From: Diogma glabrata
Taxonomy: Eukaryota > Arthropoda > Insecta > Diptera > Cylindrotomidae
Direction: 5' to 3'
NCBI GenBank assembly: GCA_963693315.1
Contig: CAVNZG010001077.1
Span: forward strand, 62,001-126,000
Length of the DNA: 64,000 nucleotides
Of the stretch, positions 23,496-36,029 are shown one piece after another (position 1 is the stretch's first letter; each line of letters opens with the position of its first letter). Made by a program: the position numbers and the translations under genes. Below the pieces are notes generated by a model that was not told the origin of the DNA, did not search any database, and saw only the letters and a list, made by a program, of their open reading frames with translations.

Positions 23496-23636
23496 ATACT
23501 TTATTTATTAAACAAATATACACATAAGAGAAAATTATATATATGTCATCACCCATAGGTATTCCAGATCCAACTTCTCACCATCTTCTTCCCTTCTAGT
23601 CTATCATCCTTCGTATATAAGACAACTGAATTTTTT

Positions 23637-23990
23637 GCGCCAAATGCAAGGCCGATAGTTGAACACCTATTGTAAAGTGTGTAAAGCAAAGAACTGGTTG
23701 CGACAAAATGAAAAGGCAATCGTTGAACAATTACTGTAGAATAATTACATCGATGCTGTTGCAATAATTACATTGATGCGATAGTTGAAAATTATTGTAA
23801 AATATATTAAATCGATGTCGTTTGCTGTGCAAATGCAAATGCGATAGTTGAACCATTATTGTGAAATGTATAAAGTAAATAACTGTTTGCGTCTAAATGA
23901 AAAGACGATCGTTGAACAATTACTGTAGAACAATTAAATCGATACTGTTTGTTGCACCAAATGCCAAGGCGACAGTTGAACAATGTATAT
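23637..23990 (+). repeat. 64-bp minisatellite, 5.3 units, dimeric pattern
   Basis: GATAGTTGAAC-type starts occur at about 23654, 23717, 23780, 23843, 23907 and 23971, a period of 62-64 bp. Alternate units resemble each other more than neighbours. One type has CCAAATGCAAGGC-like ends and the other AAATGAAAAGG-like ends, so the real period is a 128-bp dimer. The array is the reverse complement of the 11465-11680 array. Confidence 0.9.
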
Positions 23991-25235
23991 GATTTATGTT
24001 GACTGATGTAAAGAAGAGAAAAAAATGCTTGTACTAGTAGAGGTGATATACTCAATGTTGAATTCTGATATATACAAAAGGATGGCGGCAACACAAAAAA
24101 GAAGGTCGGATCAAAGGAAGAGCTTTCGAAAATCTACCACGATGCGAGATATTTCCAGCTCTTCCTCGTTTGAACTTTTCAGAACAACAAATTACGGCGA
24201 GTTCCAAGAAGACAGGTTAGGGTAATTTTGCTAAGATCTATTGGATTTATTTATTCATTTCTTGTGTTTGCTCTCGGGTAACTTATAACTCCTTTGGTTA
24301 AACGTAAACCTGTTTATTTATAATGGGATCGTATGCGTAATAGTCTCTCCATAAGTTTGTTTGTTCCCAGACAAGTGAAATATATCGTTGAACATCTCAC
24401 ATAAGGTAGTAACTAAGTTTTTTGATGATACAGCGTGGAGTGGAGGTAGATTTTAATATAGAGGCTGGCTGCTAGTGGCGTTGAATTCTCCAGGAGATGA
24501 ATATGATGATACGAGATGTTGTTGGAGATGTTGTATCCAATATAATGAGTTACTTTGAATGTGTTGATTAAGCTGAATCTTCGGTTATGATTTAACAATT
24601 TTACTGTTCACGTAAAGTAAACACAAAAGTCAGTAGATAAAATGTTGTTGTATCAACAATATAATAAATTAAATTTATTTCACAAAATCTTCAGGTACAG
24701 TAGCTTCCACATTCACTAATGGTCTTGAACTATTAAAGAGTAGTACGAATAGAAATTAGATTCTCTCAAAATACACTAACATTTCAGAGTTTAATTGTAT
24801 TTATACGAAATAGCTTATACAAGTTACATCAAATATGCTTTATTGTATTTATCAAATTGATGGCGAGGCGATGCAAAATAATATACATAGAGAATTACAT
24901 TTTTAATTTAACACGAAAAATAAGAACTTAAAACTATTTGGAAAAATATGGAGGGACTGAAATCTCACAGCTCTGAGATATCAAGACTTCGGTCTGGTTT
25001 AAGGATTTTGATATAGTTTTTGGCAAAAATCTTTAATGAGGACATGGTTTTTAGTTTTGGGCAGCGATGTATACCAAACATAACTCTTTGTTAAAGTACA
25101 TTGTATTTTTATCTTTGTTTAGAAATTTATTACAAAACTAACACGAAACATCAATACGATGCCGGAAAATTATAACAGATCATAAATTAACATAATTTAG
25201 TGAAATGATGATACACTCAGCAAACTGCTCAAAAA
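23991..25235. other. No gene recognised
   Basis: A 66-codon frame at 24025-24225 is Ser/Arg-rich and unassigned. The remainder is AT-rich and empty. Confidence 0.5.
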
Positions 25236-25239
25236 CCTC

Positions 25240-25760
25240 TCCATTTAGCGTTTCGAGGAAATATTACAAATTCATATTTCTTTCAAAATTCCAAAAATAT
25301 TGTAAAGATTAAATAAAATCAAAAATTAGAATGAAATCAAATATTTAAACTTTTTCTAAATTCCAATAATATTCCAAAAATTCTTAAAAATACAAACTTT
25401 TCCAAAATTCTAAAAATATTGCAAAAATTATTACAAAATCAAAAATTAAAACTTTTTTCATAATTCCAAAAATTATAATAAAATCAAAAATTTAATATTT
25501 TTCAAAATTCTAAAAATATTCCGAAAATTCTTACAAAATCAAAAATCAAATCTAAATTCCAATAATATTCCAAAAATTCTTCAATATTCAAACTTTTTCC
25601 ACAATTCTAAAAATATTGCAAAAATTATTACAAAATCATAAATTGAAATTTTTTTCAAAATTCCAAGAATTATAATAAAATCAAAAATTTAAAATTTTCC
25701 AAAATTCTAAAAATATTCCAAAACTTTTTTCAAAACTATAACAAATTAAAAAATGTCCAT
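25240..25760. repeat. AT-rich tandem array, period about 196 bp with 50-60 bp sub-units
   Basis: CTAAATTCCAATAATATTCC at about 25356 recurs at about 25552. Within each unit a TTCCAAAATTCTAAAAATAT-like phrase followed by ACAAAATCAAAAATT repeats every 50-60 bp. G is almost absent from the + strand, which is unusual even for this AT-rich window. Confidence 0.8.
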
Positions 25761-25799
25761 GTCCAATTTCATTTTCAATTACATTTACGTCATAAAAAC

Positions 25800-26325
25800 A
25801 GCTACATTTTTTTTCCAAAAAATTGGCGAAAAAGATAAATGAAATCATTTTTTGACACGCTTGACATTATTTTTTTGACAAACTTATAGGTAATGCCATA
25901 ATTCTCTATAATAATAATATATTTTCATGTTATACAAATTATTAATTTTATTTTTTTCCAAAAAATTGGGTTAAAAAGTAAATAAATATCTTTCTTTTGA
26001 CACACTTGACAACATTTTTTTGACAAACTTATAATGCCATAATTCTCAATAATAATAATAAAATTTCATTTCAAACAAACAATTAACTTTATTTTTTTCC
26101 CAAATATTGAGTAAAAAAATAAATAAAAATCTTTCTTTTGACACACTTGACAACATTTTTTTGACAAACTTATAATGCCATAATTCTCAATAATAATAAA
26201 TAAAATTTCATTTCAAACAAAATTTTAATTTAATTTTTTTCCAAAAAATTGGGTAAAAAAATAAATAAAAATCTTTCTTTTGACACACTTGACAACATTT
26301 TTTTGACAAACTTATAATGCAATAA
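25800..26325 (+). repeat. Tandem array of four units of about 145 bp
   Basis: Units start with TTTTTTTCCAAAAAATTGG at about 25807, 25955, 26094 and 26237. Each contains TTTTGACACACTTGACAACA and TTTTTTTGACAAACTTATAA, then AATGCCATAATTCTC. Units 2-4 are more alike than unit 1. A fifth, decayed TTTTTTGACAAACTTCC occurs at 26461. Confidence 0.9.
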
Positions 26326-26459
26326 TCTAGATTTTGGTCTCACATAGCAAACCCGACCATCAAGATTTCTCCAAATTCAACGTTCCTACTCGTAATCACT
26401 TAAAATGAACTTGTTTTAACCAAAAAATATGCAAATTTCCTTGTTTTGACATACGACGA

Positions 26460-26700
26460 TTTTTTTGACAAACTTCCGGTTTAGTTATAGAACACATCGG
26501 CCTTTCGGCTCTTACCATTGAGTGTACCTATTTTTAGAATTCAAAATTTTTCAAATCCCTTCTGCCGTTTTCTAGATTTCGTCGGTTGTGACGGCCGGAC
26601 GGCCGACAGACAGACATACATTTTTTTTTGGCTTTTCTAGAATCAGTAGTCCTAAAACGTCGAGAAATGCCAAAAAAATGGGGGTAAGAATTACACTTTT
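26460..26700. repeat. GC-rich terminal piece next to the tandem arrays
   Basis: TTGTGACGGCCGGACGGCCG near 26586-26605, followed by CAGACAGACAT, stands out from its AT-rich surroundings and contains the palindrome GGCCGGACGGCC-like core. It follows directly on the last TTTGACAAACTT phrase and may be the end of the same element. Function unknown. Confidence 0.45.
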
Positions 26701-29700
26701 AGCTCATGAATGTAATACTTATGTCTTTCAGACCGAAATAAAACAAAATCTGAATAATAATTTATTATATTTTTCTTGTTTTTTTCATAAATGTTAACGA
26801 AATCATCGCCTGCTAAATTTTAAATTTTTTTGAGAAATGATTTTAGTTTTGATGTTCGCCACAAGTTTTTCTCCTCTGAGTTGAGTGAGGCATTTAGATA
26901 TATTAGTTTTGGAATTCGTTCGGTTCGTTCGTCTGAGTTTATAACTTCAGGGTTTTTTGGTTAAGTTTTTGGTGTTTTCATCATTCGGTTGTGTGTTTAT
27001 TTGTCTTTGTCTTTGATGAGATTTTTCACATTTGTCTTTGATGAGATTTGTCTTTGATAAGAAAGTTGGAAAAAAAAACGCATGTTATCATTTCTTTAGT
27101 CACGCATAGTAGTTGACCAGTTAGATCTTTGGAAAGAGATGCTTCGACCAGTTTAGTTTTTCGAGAGAGTAATGTTGAGTTTATATTGGTATTAATATCT
27201 GCAAGGCACAGTTTTGGATGTTGATGGTGGTATCCGCATTCAGCGAATAACACGTAAAGTTTTGATATTCCCTTGCTGGCTATTGTTGGTAGTGATATAC
27301 CTGTGACAGGATATGATGGTTTTGGTGATACGATTGAGAGTAGTGCACATTGAGATGATTGGGAGCTTGAGTTTATCAGAGGGCTATTAAACGGACGGTT
27401 ATTCAAAGAAAATTGATCAAAACCTTTACTTATATCTTTACAGGTGTGAGGATATCATTTCACCTATGGATCGTGATATCGAGGTACTTCACATTCTCCT
27501 TATAAAAAATAGTTCTTCATATGTTGAACTTTAATTGACAATTAACGCTAAAGTATTCAATGATTAAAAGGAATAAAATTAACTCAAATTTAAAAAAAAA
27601 ATTGTTTAACACATTTTAACACAAACTAAAAAGGAAATATGCTCCGAAGAAAAATTATTCTCCTAAATTAAATTTAAACATCAAATTAATATTTAAATAG
27701 TTTTCATCAGCATATCTGCCTACGCCATTATAATAATATAAACAAGGTAAGTGGAAGAAAAAACTTTACTGTAAAAAGAATATTTCATGAAGATATTGAT
27801 TTATATTGATCACTCCAACCACTTCGGTTTTCGAAACGTATCTATACTTTCTCACAACTGTAGAAAAAATCTCATGTGTATACCATCTTCAAATTAATTC
27901 TTTATAATCACTGATTGATTGAAACAAAATTAAAATTAACGATACATATTTGCTTCTTAAATATATTTATTTTTATTTTTCAAATCCATCACAATCATTA
28001 TCATGGGAAAAATTAATAAAATAATTAATTATTATTATTTTGTTTCGTGTTTTGTTTGGTTTTCATTTTTATCATAATAGTAACATAAATTTATATAACA
28101 AAAAATACTTACACTCACGTTTAGCTATATAAAATAAATAAAATATTGTAAATAAATGGTCTGCGCCATATTGGTAAATACAAAAACAAAAGAGTAGAAG
28201 TCAAATGTTGATTATAATTAATTGGTTTTTAATGAAGTCATTTTTTTGTATGTGTTTATGAATATGAATAATTTTCGGGTTGCTCAAACCTTTTTTAGTC
28301 TAATTAGACCATCGTTATTCTACAGATTTATAGAAATATTTATTTAACTGTAACTCAGTCATCTCCAATAAAGCTTAAGTAAAAATCTAAGCATTCATCA
28401 ACTCCGTTTGTCAAAAAATAATCCAACGTGAGTATCAGAGTTTAATGTCCACCAAGATACAAGAAAATATGTGTTTCATGTAAAATGAGTTTGAGTTTGT
28501 TCATTTCAAAATAATACCTCTGGCGCTGGTCGTTGTTTTATATGCGATTATATGCATTAAACCATGCGAATGGTTTCAAAAGAAAATTTCATTGACACTC
28601 CTATAATAAAAGTTAGTACAATCCTCTTCACATTTTTATTTTCTATTTATAAAACATAATTTTGTCGAAATTATTCTTCAAATCAAAATCAATTAATTTT
28701 CCATTTTCCCAAATGTAATGTGTCCGCTACAAATAGGTTTCCATCCATCAATAATCTTTAAGAAAAAGGAAAAAAAAAGTTGAAATAATTAACAAATCCA
28801 TCAAATATTTAAAATTATTAATAAAAAAATCATTAAAATAACTTAAGAATTACAAGAATTGTACAATCGTAGCAATACTATGAAGTTAAAATTAGTTCAT
28901 TGATTTCCCCATTTGGGGTCTTCTTAACTTCTTATTTATTTATTTAAAAAATAAAAACAAATCTGCTATCAATATATTTCTTACTAAATGAATTCTTAAT
29001 GTTTTTTTTGTTTGTTTGTATGTTGTAGCTCGATTGTTTGTGTTTTGTATTATTATTATATTTACCCATAAATCATTTGATGGGAACGTGATTACTTTTA
29101 ATATAAGTAACAGAAATGCTATTTTTTATTGAAGAATTTTAAATTTGTTGGTTTACATACTTAAAAAAAGAAGGAGAAGAAGAAAAAAATGAAGTAGTTA
29201 AAAATTAATTTACTTGCATCGAGAAATGATCCTGAGACCATGACCTATCTGATTTTATGTAGATTTGTTTATTTATTTTTCATCTTAATTGGGAATTAAA
29301 TTTGTTAAAATTTTTTTGGTTATCAAAAGATAACTGAACATGGAGTTTTTAATTGTGAAAACGATTTGCTGAGGTTGTCTGTTGCTTAAATATTGGAATA
29401 ATTTTTACAAACCACTAAGGCATTTAATGAATTCCGGTATACCGAATATCAATATACCGGTATATCGTTGCATTTTTCTAAACCAATACCGAATGATCAA
29501 TATAGATTGAACAAAAATATTAAATAAAATACATGCAAAATTATAACGACGTCGATTATTCTCAGGAAAATAAACAGGAAATGGAATGCTGTACCGTGAA
29601 CGTAAAATCGTGTAAATAGAAGTAAAGTGATTTTATTTGTAAATAAAAGTTTTAAACTGTATTTAATAGAAAGATTTTGAGTATTATTTTTGAACGCTAG

Positions 29701-30727
29701 CTATGTTTATAATCGAAATTTCTACGATCGGTTGAAGTTTCTGATGCTATAGGGAAAAATATTCTAGATAAAGATTTTTGCTGTACTGTTTTGCTATTGT
29801 CATAAAACAATAAAGATGTTGAGGATTTAATAAAACCAGGTATTTGTTATGCTTAATCAAACCCAGAAGAGTATTTGATTGCAGCATGATTCTGAATTTT
29901 ATAGGTCACATATCTAAAATAACGAAGCGGAAATTGTTACGAAGCTATTTTAACCGGTAAAAGTTCATTGGTCTGAACAATTTTCTTCTACGGGGAATTA
30001 ATACATTTGATGCTAGTTCAATGTTGTGAGGATTGATACACACTATTTAAGTTTTTAACACTGTTGATCATAATTAATTAGTGACCAGAAAAAGCAAAAA
30101 TAATTTTTACACTTATTAGTTAGCATTAGTTAGCAATTAACTTTACATTATTTAATTTAATCCAACACACTCGATTTCAATTAATTCATCAAACTTGTTG
30201 ATTTAAGAAAAGCCGTATATAAAGTGAAGTAAATTCATTTTATTTTTTTTCGTTTGCAAACCAAAAATGGCAAAGCGAAAAATAAAATTACTAAAAGCGA
30301 TTAATAAATTAATTATTCGTATGGTACTGTGACTTTCATCGATGATTGTTTAGACGGGATTTGATTTGTTATCTCATTTGTATGCTGTTGGTTCATAAAA
30401 CTTGCAACTGAAGTTTTAGGTGGTGGTTTTGAGGCGAAGTAGCATTCTAGAAAATGAAGCTGTCACCAGGGCACCCAATATTTTTTCAAGCTGCTCGTGT
30501 TACTGTTAAGGTATTAGCATCTTGATCTTGTTCCAGTTCAGTTGCTGGAAAAACGGGCGGGTCGCTCCCAGACACCACTGAGAATTTGCATCCGTGTCTG
30601 AATCGGGCAAGGAGGATGGCAGCAACGTAGAGAAGTGTTGCGCCGCATAACACTCTTGTGGCGTGTTTGTTTGCGATCATGCAAGAGTCCAAAACTAATT
30701 GCAAGCTCCTTCAATACATGCATTATG
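26701..30727. other. AT-rich stretch without recognised genes
   Basis: A minus-strand frame at 27026-27406 (126 codons) has a fairly balanced composition but no domain I can name. An imperfect GGTATACCG/CGGTATA palindrome pair lies near 29430-29466. Overlapping minus-strand frames at 30486-30723 sit in a locally GC-richer patch and are also unassigned. Confidence 0.5.
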
Positions 30728-31266
30728 AGAAAAAATGAAGTGCGTAATCTTTACACGCTGTTGAAGTAAAACTTCTTTGGCCACTGCAGCAGGTATTACT
30801 AAAAATATTAAATATAAAATAAAATAGATATATAATATTAAAATTTAGAGTTTCTTTCCAATATTCTTGATAATATAATTTGCAACAATGTGTAATAAAA
30901 AGCTATATTTACATGTTTTTCAAAGTCTTACAACGTATTACAAATTAAATTTCACGAATGCATGTCCACTTAATTCAACAATTGGTACAACAATTGATGC
31001 ATTTTTCAAAAAATTTAGCAAATTTGTCATAAACCTCTAATTTCATATTTCAATTATGTTAATAATTGAATTGACTTTGAAACACATTTTGTAAATATTA
31101 CTTTTTATTACACATGCTGCAAATTATATTATCATGAAATGCAACTCTATATTGCAATGTAATATGACATATTTATTTTATATTTCATCTTTTTATTAAT
31201 ACCTGCCACAGTAGCCAAAGAAATTTATTTCAACCGCGTGCAAAGATTACACCACTCATTTTTCTA
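30728..31266. mobile_element. Foldback element, 540 bp, full-length inverted arms
   Basis: The left arm starts GAAAAAATGAAGTGCGTAATC and includes AACTTCTTTGGCCACTGCAG and CAGGTATTA. The right arm gives the same in reverse (TAATACCTGCCACAGTAGCC, then AAAGATTACACCACTCATTTTT). Inner segments also pair, for example ATTTGCAACAATGTGTAATA with TATTACACATGCTGCAAAT. The centre is near 30997. The arms have diverged by about 15-20 percent by eye. No ORF. Confidence 0.85.
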
Positions 31267-31307
31267 TATAACAAAACAAATTTAATCAACACAAATATTT
31301 TTTTCCC

Positions 31308-31323
31308 GCCCGGGAAAGCCCGG
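31308..31323. repeat. GC hairpin CCCGGGAAAGCCCGGG
   Basis: A CCCGGG ... CCCGGG palindrome with an AAAG spacer lies between the foldback and the minisatellite. It is isolated in AT-rich DNA; role unknown. Confidence 0.7.
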
Positions 31324-31337
31324 GATGCAAAATCTAA

Positions 31338-31965
31338 ACACCATGACCACCATGACCACCGTGACACCACCACGACCATCATGACCACCATGAACACCAT
31401 GACCACCATGACCACCGTGACCACCATTACCACCATGACCACCATGACCGCCATGAACAATATGACCATCATGACCACCGTGAACACCATGACCATCATG
31501 ACCACCGTGAACACCATGACCACCATGACCACCATGACCACCATAACCACCATGACCACTATGACCACCATGACCACCATAACCACTATAACCACCATGA
31601 CCATCATAACCAACATGACCACCGTGAACACCATGACCATCGTGACCACCATAACCACCATAGCCACTATAACCACCATGACCACCATAACCAACATGAC
31701 CACCGTGAACACCATGACCACCATGACCACCGTAACCACCATGACCATCGTGACCACCATAACCACCATAGCCACCATGACCACTATGACTACCATGACC
31801 ACAATGAACACAATGACCACCATGACCACCGTGACCACCATGACCGCCATAACCACCGTGAACACCGTGATCACCATATTACCACTATGACCACCATGAC
31901 CACTATTACCACCATGACTACCATGACCACCATGACCACCATGACCACAATGACTACTATAACCA
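31338..31965 (+). repeat. 9-bp minisatellite (ATGACCACC unit), about 620 bp
   Basis: About 70 copies of ATGACCACC with AACACC, ACCGTG and ATAACC variants. The + strand is nearly G-free apart from the ATG and GTG positions, so it is strongly strand-asymmetric. Open frames on both strands (Thr/Met-rich on +, Val/Met-rich on -) are artefacts of a unit length divisible by three. Confidence 0.97.
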
Positions 31966-33479
31966 GCCCTAAAGAAGTTTTACTTCAAAAAACTAAAACA
32001 ATTCAAAATATAAATTTAAAAAATTACGAAACTCAATAAAATATTACGAATATTATATTATTAGATATTTAAATCTAAGATCTACACGTCCAACTCATTC
32101 AACGTTTAATACGATACTGAATAAGCGTATACAAAATACAATACACATAATCGAATTGTCGCATACTTGCCGAACATAATATTCGTTTGCCTTTTTTACT
32201 TCTAATTTCTTTTTTATTTTATTGTGTTTAAATTTCTACTTAAGTTTTTTTGGAATTGTGTGCATGTATATGTTTAAAATTCAAAATCAGACTGTAGTAT
32301 GATAGAGATGAGTATATATGGTTATATATCTGTTCAAATGACTACTTCCGACATTTATATGTCGACATTTATATGTGTGTCATAATTGAATTGTATCGTA
32401 TATTTGCCGAATATTATATTCGTTTTTTGATCTTCCGTTGCCAAATTCTTAAAACGCGCTTAAAGACGTTTTACTTCAAATTATTTCTAAAAATTACGTT
32501 TTACTTCAAATATTTACAATAACAAGCATTAAATTTACTTATGGTCTAGGAAAAAAGAGAAAGATTGCCTTTCGTTTTTTCGGGGTCACCAGTTTTGGTT
32601 GCAAACTGTCTGTCACCAGTTTTGGTTGCAGTTGCTTTGGCTATGATACTTGATGTAGTCATAGTCATATCAAGGCGATGATACTTGATGGGGCGGTCGT
32701 AGTTTTTAAATGTTATTCATATAACGTCATATATTCCACAGACTAATAAATGAAAGCTCCAGAGATTTCTTGTTTCTGGTTATACCAAACCAATATCAAA
32801 GAACTCATTCGTGTTGTTACATTTTTAGCAACCGGTTCCATATTTTTTATTACTATTTCAATAGATAAATATTCGAACATATAATATTCGAAATATTCAG
32901 TAAAAATAAACTTTAAAGTTGGCATTTGAGGTTAAAAATAGTTTATAATCATTTGTGTGTCAAATTTATATGAAATCACTTTAACGACTGACTACAATTC
33001 TTAAATTGAATAAAAGTTTTGAATAAAGAAATACACGAACGAAAAATATATGTTACTTTATAGATTAATTGCCACAGTTAGATTTTCTGTTCTTTATTAT
33101 AATATGCATATGCAATTATAAATAATGTGCAAATTATTAATTTTTATTACATATTCTTATTATTATTCAAAGTTGAGACATTTTAACTGATTTGGAAATT
33201 TTACCTAAAAGTTTATAAATGCAAATTACCAAAAGAATTCGTGGTAATGGAATAATTAATAATGGAGAATGACATTACATGAACTTGGAATCTTTTCTCT
33301 TTTCCACCAGGAGTGAAACTATATTTTGTTAGGGAGAATTACAATGATAGACTAATTTTGATTACATGAATATCCAGCGCTTTCTTTCAGCGTAATTTTT
33401 AAAATTTTTGTTGGACAAAATACTCGACAAAAATTCGCAATTTAGGTAACGAGTTAATGTTTGATTTTTGAATCTAGAA
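31966..33479. other. No gene; scattered short duplications
   Basis: AAAGAAGTTTTACTTCAA at 31974 and the related GACGTTTTACTTCAAAT at 32464 and 32498 resemble the arm of the 30.7-kb foldback. A pair of phrases around CATAATCGAATTGTCGCATA and its variant occurs near 32145 and 32380. GTCACCAGTTTTGGTTGCA is duplicated near 32585 and 32611. Confidence 0.5.
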
Positions 33480-33660
33480 ATATGGCTTGTTGCAGACCTT
33501 GGCGAACCACTTATAAACTGAAAAGTGAAACCACAACATGACCCTTGCTGAAGTTTGAACGTAATCGAATAACGATTTTAGAAATGGCAGCATATTTAGT
33601 GGATGTATTCGTTTTGTATGGGAAATAGGAGATTGCCGGAGTTTTATCAATTTATGGTGT
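33480..33660 (+). repeat. Dispersed repeat, partner of 37560-37670
   Basis: The phrases CTTGGCGA, ACTGAAAAGTG, TTGCTGAAGTTTGA-CG and GAAATGGCAGCATATTT match, in order, the reverse complement of 37560-37670. Identity is patchy. No domain. Confidence 0.6.
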
Positions 33661-34290
33661 ATAGTAGTATAGTATGTATAGTAATCGATTAATGTAGTAA
33701 TGTAGTAATCGTCTTATTTTGATTACACTGATAGAAAAAACTCGTTCAACACAACCTCAATTTGTGCCAACCGAATATTTCTATCACATTGACTTCAAAA
33801 CTCAGTTGTCTTAACTCTTACCCCCTTATTTTGGTTAATAAATTGGTATGAAAACTATAAAAATTAGTTGCTTCAACCGAACTAAAATGCTTTACAGTTT
33901 TTGGAACAAAATATTTCGTTCAAGTTTAGTATAGAATAACTTTACTTATATGTAATTTAATTTCGATAAACTGTTTGGAGTGTCTATTGTCAAAAATAGG
34001 ATGACAAGACAAAAAAGTAATAATAAAACTAAAAAATGCAATTATTTTGGCTTGTCAAAAATTTATTCACTTACATATTTGAGTAAAAAATACATATACA
34101 AACATTTATTTTTCTGATCCACTAATTAATTAAAAATATAATCAACATCTTAATGCATTAAAAAAAATGTGAGAATAACAGAATAGTTTCTTTTTCTTAC
34201 ATCAGGCAGCCCAAATCACATTTTAAACGAAAGATATTTTTTCACCATCACCTCACAAAATTACTTAAAACTATAAACAATAGTCAGGAA
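33661..34290. other. AT-rich, no gene recognised
   Basis: No coding pattern or repeat beyond a CACTGATAGAAAAAACT start near 33727 (see rejected items). Confidence 0.6.
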
Positions 34291-34295
34291 ATAGT

Positions 34296-34430
34296 AGATT
34301 TTTTTACAAGTGGTGAAAACGTCTCTTTTTGCGTGACTGAACGGTTTGTCCACGAGACGCGATAGCGTCGAGTGGAATAAGTTCAGGAACGCAAAAACGT
34401 TTTTACCACGCGTAGAAAACGCTATTTTTT
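34296..34430. repeat. Hairpin, about 135 bp, with nested inner hairpin
   Basis: TGGTGAAAACGTCTCTTTTT and GCGTGACTGAAC on the left pair with GTTCAGGAACGCAAAAACGT and TTTTACCACGCGTAG on the right. The centre holds its own stem, CCACGAGACGC with GCGTCGAGTGG. It is much more GC-rich than its flanks. It is a candidate small foldback element or structured RNA template. Confidence 0.8.
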
Positions 34431-34439
34431 CTACGCTTG

Positions 34440-34752
34440 TAAATATAAATGATAATATTTACAAATTCATTTAATGAAAACTTACAAAACGACATATCTA
34501 AATTTTACTGTGTAAAAAATAAACATAAATAAGCATTTTTACCAGTGTAAAATAATGTGATTATTGTGTTCGCCTACAGATGGAATAATAACAGGCGAAC
34601 ACAATAATAACTAAAATAACATTATTTTACACTGGTAAAAATGCTTATTTATGTTTATTTTTTACACAGTCAAATTTAGATATGTCATTTTATAAGTTTT
34701 TAGTAAATGAATTTGACAATATGAATAATGAAAATAGTTCATATATTTTCTC
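34440..34752. repeat. Palindrome, about 310 bp, nearly perfect inner arms
   Basis: TTACTGTGTAAAAAATAAAC and CATTTTTACCAGTGTAAAAT on the left occur exactly inverted on the right (ATTTTACACTGGTAAAAATG, TTTTTTACACAGT). The centre has GTGTTCGCCT paired with AGGCGAACAC around 34565-34610. Outer arms (GACATATCTAAATTT / AAATTTAGATATGTC) pair with some mismatches. It abuts the preceding hairpin, so the two may be one complex element. Confidence 0.9.
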
Positions 34753-35585
34753 TAAAAACTTTTACAGATATTACAGATATTTTTTTTACCGACTGGAAGT
34801 CATCGTTTAAAGTATAAATTTAAAAAATTGTAAGTAAGTTTCAATTAAAAACAACTTAAAATAAATTTTTTAATAAAATTTATTCATTTATTTAATAAAT
34901 TTTTTTTTGGCGGAAAGAACTCAACAGAATATATTTTATATCTGACAGTTAATTATCGGAGGAAAAAATTATACGATATATCTGATACAAATTTTATTTT
35001 ATCGCTCCGATTTTTCCGATATACAAAAAAGTTAGTTAGTTTAATTAATTAATTACACACAATTAATTACACACGATTCGATTCGATCAAAATATTCAAA
35101 ATATTCAATCCCTTCAAAATACTGCGATATTGACAGAAATAAACACAGCAACCGAAACAACAACAGAAATAGTAAATCAAATTCAATCTCAAATATTCAA
35201 TCCTTTAAATAACCACCACCTGTAGGCGGCCACCGAAACTTATTTACTTTCACTCCTTGTGACTGAAAACATTTTCAGTCACTACTTAGAAAAAGTTTCC
35301 CTTTCACATAGGTTTTACTATATATTAAAATGACATTTTCGTAGCTTGAAGTAGAAAAAATAATTTTTTTCTATTTAGTTTATATAAATTATAAAACTTG
35401 TATGTATTTTATGTATGTTAAATCAGATCACAAGCTTTACCACATTTTTCACTAACAATAACTAAATCAAAACTGATTTATATTGTATTCTCAAATAAAC
35501 TAGTTCAACAATTTAAACAAAAAATTGACACTTCACTCGAAAAATCAAACAATTTTTTATAATACGATTTAAGTATGCTACATAG
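34753..35585. other. AT-rich, no gene recognised
   Basis: No coding pattern. TTAATTAATTAATTACACAC-type runs occur near 35040, and a duplicated TCAAATATTCAATCC phrase occurs near 35090 and 35190. Confidence 0.6.
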
Positions 35586-35715
35586 CTACAATCAATTTGT
35601 CAATCAATTCGAAAACGAAAATAAACGAAATAAAATTTAGTATTAAAATCCTCTAAATTTTATTTCGTTTATGAAAACGAAAACAAAATCAATTTATTGA
35701 CAAATTGATTGTAGG
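35586..35715. repeat. Palindrome, 130 bp
   Basis: CTACAATCAATTTGTCAAT at the left end is inverted as ATTGACAAATTGATTGTAG at the right. AAACGAAATAAAATTTAG pairs with CTAAATTTTATTTCGTTT around an ATTAAAATC-type loop. The outer ends are exact, which suggests a small palindromic MITE. Confidence 0.9.
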
Positions 35716-36029
35716 TCTGCAGCTTGCTTTACAAAGGTTTCCTATAACAAAACAATAAACACAGAATACAAAATGGAATGTTTACTTTAATAAAGCTAAC
35801 ATCTCAAACCAAAGAAGAGAAAGAATAAACAAAAACTCAAAAAATAATAAGCATAAAAAAACGATAGTAGTTGTTGCAACCGAATAAATCTGTTGAATAT
35901 ACCAATTTCAAGATTAATTCCGTAGTTGTGACAACTAAATCAGAAACAAAGAATTTTTGGCAATCTACAAACGAATTATTCATTAAGTGTAACCGAATTT
36001 AAGTTATTAACACTAAATTCAGTTATAAA

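Noticed and set aside
23637..23990. CRISPR-like array
   Set aside because: The whole 64-bp unit is repeated with scattered mismatches and there are no unique spacers; the context is eukaryotic.
31230..31890. A 215-codon Val/Met-rich frame (minus) and a 169-codon Thr/Met-rich frame (plus)
   Set aside because: Both are translations of a 9-bp minisatellite whose unit length is divisible by three.
32743..32925. Second RPB8 fragment (KNMEPVAK on the minus strand resembles KDMEPVSK)
   Set aside because: The similarity covers under 20 residues and the flanks do not match RPB8, so it cannot be told from chance.
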